A stretch of DNA of 20,610 nucleotides. Origin: Aliikangiella sp964411875. Lineage in GTDB: Bacteria > Pseudomonadota > Gammaproteobacteria > Enterobacterales > Kangiellaceae. The stretch covers positions 1-20,610 of the forward strand of contig CAYPMT010000029.1 in assembly GCA_964411875.1 (NCBI GenBank). Reading direction: 5' to 3'. The translations under genes and the position numbers were made by a program. The notes under the pieces are model-generated. The model was not told the DNA's origin and made no database searches. It saw only the letters and a list, made by a program, of their open reading frames with translations. Positions 15,756 to 20,610 of this stretch are shown in pieces (within the stretch, counting starts at the first letter, position 1; every line of letters begins with the position of its first letter).

Positions 15756-17129
15756 TTACTCATTGTTACCACTTGAAAACCCTGGTAAGTTTGCAAACTG
15801 TTGAGCAATATAGCTTTGTGTACTATTTAATTGTGCAACTATGGCATCCATAGCCGCAAACTGATTGGTTAAACGCAGTTGTAATCTTTCTATTCTAAGG
15901 TTAAGGTTTATTCTTTCATCAGCAATTTTATCAATTTGCAAGTTTAATGATTCTTCGCGAGAACTTATAATACCGCTACTATTAGTATAGCTGCTTATTA
16001 ACTCTCTGAGATTTGTTGCAAACCCATTTTCGCTAGCAAATAGCTCTTCAAAATCTTCAAAGTTATTATCAATAGCATCGTCTAAGGTAGTCTCATTAAT
16101 TTCTAATTCGCCGGTTTGTGTTGTGGAGATACCAATAGACGATAAACTATTAAATGAGCCTGTCACTGATTCTACTTGAGATGAAAATAGACGTCTTATT
16201 TGGGATGAAACTTGTCTAAGTGTGTAGTCACCTAAAAGAGTACCTTCTGCACCATTAGTTGCAGAGCCAAGCTCTTTTTCAACGGCTACATACGCATTAT
16301 AGGTTTCAACAAAGCCTGAAATTAAGGATTTCGTTTTGTCTTTATCAAGAGAAACTGCTAACTCTTCAGTTTCGCCTACTTCATTTTCTTTGACTGCTTT
16401 AACGGTTACACCTTGAATAACATCAGTGAAGGTGTTACTACTACTGTTTGCAGTAAAGCCATCGATTTCAATAATAGCATCTGCTGCACTGGTGCTGGCT
16501 GCTGGAGTAAGTGCTGCCAGAGATGCATCACCTGTAAATGAAATAACTAAATCGTTACCCAGCCCAGTTGTTGTTGAGTTAAAGCTAAGAATGCTACCTG
16601 TATCTACGCCATTGGAGACATTATTTAATAAGTTTACTGAGACTAACTCATTGTCAGCTGAGTCGTTAATTTTGTCTCGAATATCTTGTAAATTATCAGT
16701 TGCACTGATTTCGATATCGAAAGACTCGGCACCTACGGTAAAAGTAAGCGTGCCATCACCAAAGGTTGTACTACTACCACCCGTCAAGATGGAGGTTTCA
16801 TGTTGGCTACCTTGGGCCAGCTGTTGAACTTCAATATTATAATTTCCTGATGAAGCATTGCTCGTTGCTGTTGCAGTAAAAAAATCGTTACTACTGGTTG
16901 TCACTAATCGTTGGCCAAAGCTTGATGATAGGCTTAGGTCGAGTGCGGCAGAATTTAGTTCATTCAATGCTGCACCTAATGCATTTAGTCCTGTTAAAGT
17001 AAAGGTAACAGAAGTCTCGAGCCTATCGAGGCTATTTTGTTTTGGTGCTCTTTGGGCTTCAACTAATGCATCAACAATGCTGGTTACATCAAGCCCAGAA
17101 CCTAATCCGCCAATTGAAATTCCACCCAT
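15756..17129 (-). CDS. fliD: Filament cap protein FliD (HAP2)
   Basis: FliD is the pentameric or similar cap at the filament tip that guides flagellin insertion; it often also acts as an adhesin. The 457-residue product starts with GGISIGGLGSGLDVTSIVDA (residues 2-21), the FliD N-terminal signature, and LVEAQRAP. The middle is Ser/Thr/Asn-rich with flagellin-hook-like beta segments, and the C-terminus carries LSSIGISTTQTGELEIN, and a helix-rich D0/D1 part with INLNLRIERLQLRLTNQFAAMDA. The length is typical. AGGTAGG is 8 to 14 bases ahead of the ATG. The gene is first in the fliD-fliS-fliT-GNAT operon and has its own sigma-54 promoter. Confidence 0.95.
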   Translation of the reverse strand: MGGISIGGLGSGLDVTSIVDALVEAQRAPKQNSLDRLETSVTFTLTGLNALGAALNELNSAALDLSLSSSFGQRLVTTSSNDFFTATATSNASSGNYNIEVQQLAQGSQHETSILTGGSSTTFGDGTLTFTVGAESFDIEISATDNLQDIRDKINDSADNELVSVNLLNNVSNGVDTGSILSFNSTTTGLGNDLVISFTGDASLAALTPAASTSAADAIIEIDGFTANSSSNTFTDVIQGVTVKAVKENEVGETEELAVSLDKDKTKSLISGFVETYNAYVAVEKELGSATNGAEGTLLGDYTLRQVSSQIRRLFSSQVESVTGSFNSLSSIGISTTQTGELEINETTLDDAIDNNFEDFEELFASENGFATNLRELISSYTNSSGIISSREESLNLQIDKIADERINLNLRIERLQLRLTNQFAAMDAIVAQLNSTQSYIAQQFANLPGFSSGNNE

Positions 17130-17200
17130 AAACTTACCTACCTTTTAACCTGATGACTCATAAGCTCTAGCTCATAAAATCATGTCATCTGAGAGAGTTA

Positions 17201-17255
17201 TTAAGTAAACCGTGGTTTACTTAATCGATTTCGTTCGATGGTGTTAATAGCCATC
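17201..17255. promoter_or_regulatory. Chain of inverted repeats in the fliD leader
   Basis: Three symmetrical elements lie end to end between the predicted fliD transcription start and the gene. TTAAGTAAACC (17201-17211) and GGTTTACTTAA (17214-17224) form a perfect 11-base palindrome around GT. ATCGA/TCGAT (17224-17228/17235-17239) and GATGG/CCATC (17237-17241/17251-17255) follow. The long palindrome is suited to binding a dimeric regulator; FlrC in Vibrio cholerae is known to bind downstream of some start sites. Which protein binds here is inference. Confidence 0.5.
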
Positions 17256-17269
17256 ATTTAAATTAAAAA

Positions 17270-17285
17270 AGCAATTTTTGCGCCA
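17270..17285 (-). promoter_or_regulatory. Sigma-54 promoter of the fliD operon
   Basis: On the minus strand the sequence is TGGCGCAAAAATTGCT: GG and GC 12 bases apart, TTGCT at the -12 box, one mismatch to the TGGCAC element. Transcription would begin near 17259, giving a leader of about 130 bases. It lies between the flaG terminator and fliD, so fliD, fliS, the fliT-like and the GNAT gene can be expressed before and apart from the flagellins. Confidence 0.85.
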
Positions 17286-17299
17286 GCTTTTTAAGATTT

Positions 17300-17327
17300 A
17301 AAAAAGGGAGCAAGAGCTCCCTTTTTT
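17300..17327 (-). terminator. Strong terminator after flaG
   Basis: AAAAAAGGGAGC and GCTCCCTTTTTT form a perfect 12-base stem with a 4-base loop (17312-17315). On the minus strand the stem begins within the TAA stop of flaG and ends in six T, a textbook factor-independent terminator. Because the A-run mirrors the T-run it could also work on the opposite strand. Confidence 0.93.
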
Positions 17328-17739
17328 AAACTTTTTCTTGCAGCAAGACTCCACTATTGGCAGAATCTGTATCATTAAACTCACTTAGTCGCTTAGAAAG
17401 GTTGAGTAACTCTTCAGGCGGAAATTGTCTAATCAACTCGTCAGTATCTTTATCGACGACTCTAACAATTGTGACACCTAATTCGTCATCTATCTTAAAC
17501 TGAAGGCTACGATTAATGTTTTGACTGAATTGTTGAAACTCTTCAACCTGATTTTTAATCTCATCTTCAACGGGTATACTAGTTTGTTTACCTTCTAAGC
17601 GACTATTGTTATTAATATTTAATGGTTTAACATTATTGACTTCACTAACTAATGGCGCTCTGCTGCTTGATTCTGGCAAATCAGTGCCGTTATCCGCTAT
17701 GGGCGGTTGAATGTTGCCTGACAAATTATTGATAGTCAT
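17326..17739 (-). CDS. flaG: FlaG family protein
   Basis: FlaG is a small protein encoded beside flagellin in polar-flagellated bacteria; its loss changes filament length in several species. The 137-residue product has a disordered first half rich in Asn, Pro and Ser, and a conserved C-terminal domain beginning with INRSLQFKIDDELGVTIVRV (about 74-93) and followed by DKDTDELIRQFPPEELLNLSKRL, the family signature. The ribosome binding site, AGGAGGTGA, matches nearly all of the expected 16S anti-Shine-Dalgarno sequence. The gene sits 93 bases after the flagellin stop, behind a hairpin, with no promoter of its own visible, so it is probably read through from the flagellin promoter. Confidence 0.9.
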   Translation of the reverse strand: MTINNLSGNIQPPIADNGTDLPESSSRAPLVSEVNNVKPLNINNNSRLEGKQTSIPVEDEIKNQVEEFQQFSQNINRSLQFKIDDELGVTIVRVVDKDTDELIRQFPPEELLNLSKRLSEFNDTDSANSGVLLQEKV

Positions 17740-17762
17740 AGCAAATCACCTCCTAAGAACTT

Positions 17763-17795
17763 GTGAGAAAGCCAATTTAAAACTGGCTTTCTCAC
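17763..17795 (-). terminator. Hairpin between flagellin and flaG (terminator or attenuator)
   Basis: GTGAGAAAGCCA (17763-17774) and TGGCTTTCTCAC (17784-17795) form a perfect 12-base stem with a 9-base loop. On the minus strand it is followed by AAGTTCTT rather than a clear T-run, so termination is likely partial. The flaG ribosome binding site begins about 9 bases further on. A weaker 7-base inverted repeat (17798-17804/17817-17823) lies between it and the flagellin stop. Confidence 0.75.
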
Positions 17796-17832
17796 CAAAA
17801 CGTTAAAGATTAACTCAACGTTTATCATTAGC

Positions 17833-19272
17833 TTACTGTAGTAACGATAATACTGATTGGCTAGAAGCATTAGCCTGCGCTAATACAGATAAACCAGCTT
17901 GTTGTAATACCTGGTTTTTAGCTAATTCAGCAGTTTCTGCAGCAAAGTCAGTGTCACGAATACGTGAACGGGCAGCCGATACGTTTTCGATGATACTACC
18001 TAAGTTTGAAACAGTTGATGATAGGCGATTTTGAATTGCACCTAACTCAGCTCGGTTGCTATCAATTTTTGTGATAGCGCCATCAAGAACATCAATTGCA
18101 TCTTGAGCACCTTGTTGAGTTGAAATATCAATTGAATCAACATTACTTAACTGGCTTTGACCTGTTGCTGTTGCAAATAATTCAGCGTTAGCACCTGAAA
18201 AACTAAAATTATCATTACTGGATAGTTTTATTTCACCAACAGCTATTTGTGGATCTGCCTCTGCGTCAGCCGCATTGGTAGTGCCATCTTGAGTTGTAAT
18301 GGTAAAAGTTGCAACAGAGTCTGCAGAATCAAGCTGCAAAGCAATGTCATCGCTTGCTGTTAAGATCAAATTAGCTGAGTTATTTTCGTCAACAGTTGCA
18401 ACAGTGTTTGTGCTACCGTTTTCGTTGATGGCTGCAGCTAGTGCCGAAACATCAGTGGTTGAAAAGTTAGAGACAGTAATTGCTTGTCCGTTAACTGTTA
18501 ATACACCAGTGTTACCGTTTAGTGTGTTACTAAAAGTGATCGATATTTCATTTTCAACGGTTGCCTGTACGCCAACACCAGCAGCGGCAGTTGCAGCATT
18601 AATATCAGCGGCTATCTGTGCTGTTGAAGAGTTATCAGCAGTGGTAGTTGCTGTACTAGAAACGCCATCTTGAGTGACAATAAGACCAGCACTTGTCAGT
18701 GTGGTTGTTCCTGCATCGACTAGCGTGCCGGCTACTGTACCTTCAAGCTCATAGTTTTGACTACCAATCAAGTTACCTTTTGCTGAAGAAATATTAACAT
18801 TGATAGTTTCATTAGCTTGCGCACCAACTTGTAGTGCTGATGAGCCAAATGTACCATCAAGAAGATTTCGACCACCGAAAGAAGTTGTATCAGCAATACG
18901 ATTAATTTCAGACTGTAACTGAGAGACCTCAGCTTGCAGTGCATCCCTTTGAGCCTGACTGTTTGTACCATTAGCTGATTGGATTGAAAGGTCACGAACA
19001 CGTTGTAATATATTCGTAGTTTCTTGCAAAGCCCCTTCAGCGACTTGAGCCAGTGAAATACCATCGTTTGCATTACGAATTGCTTGACTCAAACCATTAA
19101 CCTGTGAAGTTAATTGGTTAGAGATTTGCAATCCCGCAGCGTCATCTTTTGCACTGTTAATTCTTAAACCAGTTGAAAGACGTTGAAAAGTTGTTGAAAG
19201 TGCTTCGTTAGTACGACCAAGCGCACGTTGAGCACCGATAGACGAAACATTCGTCTGAATGACATTACCCAT
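17833..19272 (-). CDS. Flagellin
   Basis: Filament subunit of 479 residues. The N-terminal D0/D1 part reads IQTNVSSIGAQRALGRTNEA, LSTGLRINSAKDDAAGLQIS and LQRVRDLSIQSANGTNS; the C-terminal part has IDSNRAELGAIQNRLSSTVSNL and then RSRIRDTDFAAETAELAKNQ and VLQQAGLSVLAQANASSQ. The variable middle (about 175-385) is rich in Ala, Thr, Ser, Asn and Asp and contains two segments like the flagellin hook IN motif (IAADINAATAAAGVGVQATV; VSALAAAINENGSTNTVATV). AGGAGA lies 7 bases before the ATG. A consensus sigma-28 promoter lies 283 bases upstream. This is the usual fliC/flaA position, but with at least two flagellin genes present I give no symbol. Confidence 0.95.
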   Translation of the reverse strand: MGNVIQTNVSSIGAQRALGRTNEALSTTFQRLSTGLRINSAKDDAAGLQISNQLTSQVNGLSQAIRNANDGISLAQVAEGALQETTNILQRVRDLSIQSANGTNSQAQRDALQAEVSQLQSEINRIADTTSFGGRNLLDGTFGSSALQVGAQANETINVNISSAKGNLIGSQNYELEGTVAGTLVDAGTTTLTSAGLIVTQDGVSSTATTTADNSSTAQIAADINAATAAAGVGVQATVENEISITFSNTLNGNTGVLTVNGQAITVSNFSTTDVSALAAAINENGSTNTVATVDENNSANLILTASDDIALQLDSADSVATFTITTQDGTTNAADAEADPQIAVGEIKLSSNDNFSFSGANAELFATATGQSQLSNVDSIDISTQQGAQDAIDVLDGAITKIDSNRAELGAIQNRLSSTVSNLGSIIENVSAARSRIRDTDFAAETAELAKNQVLQQAGLSVLAQANASSQSVLSLLQ

Positions 19273-19547
19273 GATTAATCTCCTAAACCTTTGATAGTTA
19301 GGTTAAAGCGAAGTTTTAAAAGAGCTGAGAACTCGGCTTTAAAACTGTCAAAAAACTAACATTACAAAGTGCTTAAAAATACAGATAGCGCAAAATACAC
19401 TATCCCCGACTACTTGAAAAAACTGTCTGAGAAACATTTTTTTCAATGATTAAACTATTAATTCTAGGGGAATGAGATCTAAGAAAAACCATCGCCTGAG
19501 AAACAATAATTTGTTGAGTGGTTAATTGCTGAGAACAACCAACGCTC
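19273..19547 (-). promoter_or_regulatory. Long, repeat-rich leader of the flagellin gene
   Basis: This non-coding stretch lies between the predicted sigma-28 start (near 19547) and the flagellin ATG. On the mRNA sense it holds four copies of GTT(T)CTCAG, on the plus strand at 19325-19332, 19427-19435, 19496-19504 and 19529-19536 as CTGAGAA(A)C. A hairpin with arms AGTTTTAAA/TTTAAAACT (19312-19320/19338-19346) lies 40 to 74 bases before the ATG and encloses the copy nearest to the gene. GACAGTTTT also occurs twice on the mRNA sense. No gene larger than 30 codons fits here. A regulatory role is inferred. Confidence 0.55.
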
Positions 19548-19554
19548 AAAAGTA

Positions 19555-19581
19555 TTATCGGCCTCAAAAATGGCGACTTTA
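19555..19581 (-). promoter_or_regulatory. Sigma-28 (FliA) promoter of flagellin
   Basis: On the minus strand TAAA (19578-19581) is followed after exactly 15 bases by GCCGATAA (19555-19562), a full match to the FliA consensus TAAA-N15-GCCGATAA. It faces the complete flagellin gene, giving late expression after hook completion and export of the anti-sigma factor FlgM. The start site would be near 19547. Confidence 0.93.
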
Positions 19582-19667
19582 CTTTTTATTTGATAAAAGT
19601 GATATAAAATCAATAAGCAATTGATTTACAAGCAGAAAAATCTGGTGTTGTTGTGAGAGGAAGAACA

Positions 19668-19699
19668 AACCAAAGTCCGCTGGCTGGCGAGCTTTGGTT
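19668..19699 (-). terminator. Terminator of the upstream flagellin gene
   Basis: AACCAAAG (19668-19675) and CTTTGGTT (19692-19699) pair in an 8-base stem, with CGC/GCG inside it allowing a longer stem with small bulges. On the minus strand a T/C-rich run (TGTTCTTCCTCT) follows. It lies 50 bases after the stop of the upstream flagellin and about 90 bases before the sigma-28 promoter, so the two flagellin genes look like separate transcripts. Confidence 0.75.
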
Positions 19700-19749
19700 G
19701 TTGTACCTAAAGTTGTCGTACGATAGGGGTTCTTTCTACTTTCATGATC

Positions 19750-20610
19750 TTAACCTTGTAGCAATGATAGAATCGACTGGCTTGAAGCATTAGCTTGCGA
19801 CAAAACAGATAATCCGGCTTGTTGCAATACTTGGCTCTTCGCCAACTCTGAGGTTTCTGCAGCATAATCCGTATCACGAATTCGTGAACGCGCAGCCGAC
19901 ACATTTTCTATAATGCTTTGTAAGTTAGAAATGGTCGTTGTCAGACGATTTTGAACCGCACCGAGAGCCGCCCGGTTACTATCAATTTGCTTAATAGACG
20001 CATCGACTACAGCAAGTGCTTCTTGAGCGCCTTCTACAGTTGATATATCTAAATTAGCTACTCGTACGCCCGACGTGACATTACCAGCAACAGAGGAGGT
20101 GCCAATGATACCGCCTAAGTTATTACCTGCAGCGGCAGTTGAGCCAATTAAAGCAAAAGTTGAGTTAGTATCTGATGTAGTAAAACTAACGTCGCCTGTT
20201 ATGACAGAGCCCTCAGAAACAGCATCAAGTGTTTGTGCATTGCCAAGTGGTGTGCCTCCTGCATTAACTGAATCGACGGTTAATGCTTCATCAGTATCTG
20301 TTGCTGTGATAGCCGTAATCTGAACGGATATATCGGCACCAGACTGATCCGTGATTTCAACAAAGTTATTAGCGGTATCGACTTCAACCTCAATATTCGA
20401 CAGTGCTCCGAGCTGTTGGATGCCCGAGCCTAGTGAATTTAATAAGGCATCTTCGTCAGCACCCGTGACAACAATTGACGTTTCGCCATTAATGCTAACA
20501 CTAAAAGATTCATCACCATCGAGTGTTCCTGCAAAGGCTAAGCGTGCAGTGGTTTTTGCATCAGCACTAATACTAGGCACTTCAGAGTTTATCTTGTCAG
20601 CAATTTCTTG
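19750..20610 (-). CDS. Flagellin, C-terminal part (5' end outside window)
   Basis: The frame is open to the right edge, so only the last 286 residues are seen; the N-terminal helices and promoter are missing from view. The end has IDSNRAALGAVQNRLTTTIS, NLQSIIENVSAARSRIRDTD and LAKSQVLQQAGLSVLSQANA, nearly the same as in the flagellin next to it, and closes with one extra Gly after LLQ. The visible middle domain differs from the neighbour: it begins with a beta-type segment, FSVSINGETSIVVTGADEDA, of the flagellin hook IN type, followed by a Thr/Ser/Asp-rich region. The last about 95 residues are conserved while the rest is not, as expected for flagellin paralogues. It has its own terminator. 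Confidence 0.93.
   Translation of the reverse strand, partial: QEIADKINSEVPSISADAKTTARLAFAGTLDGDESFSVSINGETSIVVTGADEDALLNSLGSGIQQLGALSNIEVEVDTANNFVEITDQSGADISVQITAITATDTDEALTVDSVNAGGTPLGNAQTLDAVSEGSVITGDVSFTTSDTNSTFALIGSTAAAGNNLGGIIGTSSVAGNVTSGVRVANLDISTVEGAQEALAVVDASIKQIDSNRAALGAVQNRLTTTISNLQSIIENVSAARSRIRDTDYAAETSELAKSQVLQQAGLSVLSQANASSQSILSLLQG

Noticed and set aside
18299..18673. Plus-strand open frame of 124 codons inside the flagellin gene.
   Set aside because: It lies opposite the Ala/Thr/Ser-rich middle of flagellin, whose codon use avoids stops on the other strand; no ribosome binding site or family features.
18768..19073. Minus-strand open frame of 101 codons in another frame of the flagellin gene.
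   Set aside because: It overlaps the conserved N-terminal helices of flagellin, which are clearly the coding frame.
19400..19492. A 30-codon open frame in the flagellin leader (minus strand), a possible leader peptide.
   Set aside because: No proper ribosome binding site, no recognisable features, and a frame of this size is expected by chance; kept only as part of the leader description.

Overview
The window comes from a low-GC (about 40% by eye) Gram-negative bacterium, most likely a marine gammaproteobacterium. The basis is a complete P-ring/L-ring flagellar set (FlgI, the lipoprotein FlgH, bifunctional FlgJ), sigma-54 and sigma-28 flagellar promoters of the hierarchy known from Vibrio, Shewanella and Pseudomonas, a FlaG next to flagellin (typical of polar flagella), and FdhD, DUF445 and FemAB-like genes common in that class. 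The genus cannot be named from the sequence alone.

Positions 1-1859 (minus strand) hold a small non-flagellar operon: DUF445 membrane protein, then FdhD, then the first 82 residues of a YeiB/DUF418 membrane protein that runs off the left edge. Positions 2017-3567 (plus strand) carry a small very basic unknown protein and a FemAB-like (PF04339) acyltransferase-type protein.

Positions 3694-14438 (plus strand) are one long flagellar block, flgBCDEFGHIJKL, headed by a good sigma-54 promoter about 65 bases before flgB. It encodes the rod (FlgB, C, F, G), hook cap and hook (FlgD, E), L and P rings (FlgH, I), rod cap/muramidase (FlgJ) and hook-filament junction proteins (FlgK, L). Gaps are short or genes overlap, so it looks like a single transcript. 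flgA, flgM, flgN, cheV and cheR, often found upstream of flgB in related bacteria, are not here.

Positions 14451-20610 (minus strand, convergent to flgL) are the filament block: a flagellin gene cut by the right edge, a second complete flagellin, flaG, then fliD-fliS-fliT-like-GNAT acetyltransferase. Regulation is readable: a terminator ends the upstream flagellin gene, a consensus sigma-28 promoter with a roughly 275-base leader drives the second flagellin, a hairpin separates it from flaG, a very strong terminator follows flaG, and a second sigma-54 promoter drives fliD onward. This matches the usual order in which class III genes (hook, cap, chaperones) precede sigma-28-dependent filament genes.

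Most of the window is ordinary flagellar biology. The parts worth a second look are non-coding: the repeat-rich flagellin leader, the chain of inverted repeats in the fliD leader, the hairpin plus near-perfect ribosome binding site between flagellin and flaG, and the GNAT enzyme overlapping the fliT-like gene. I found no tRNA, rRNA, CRISPR array, insertion sequence or phage gene.
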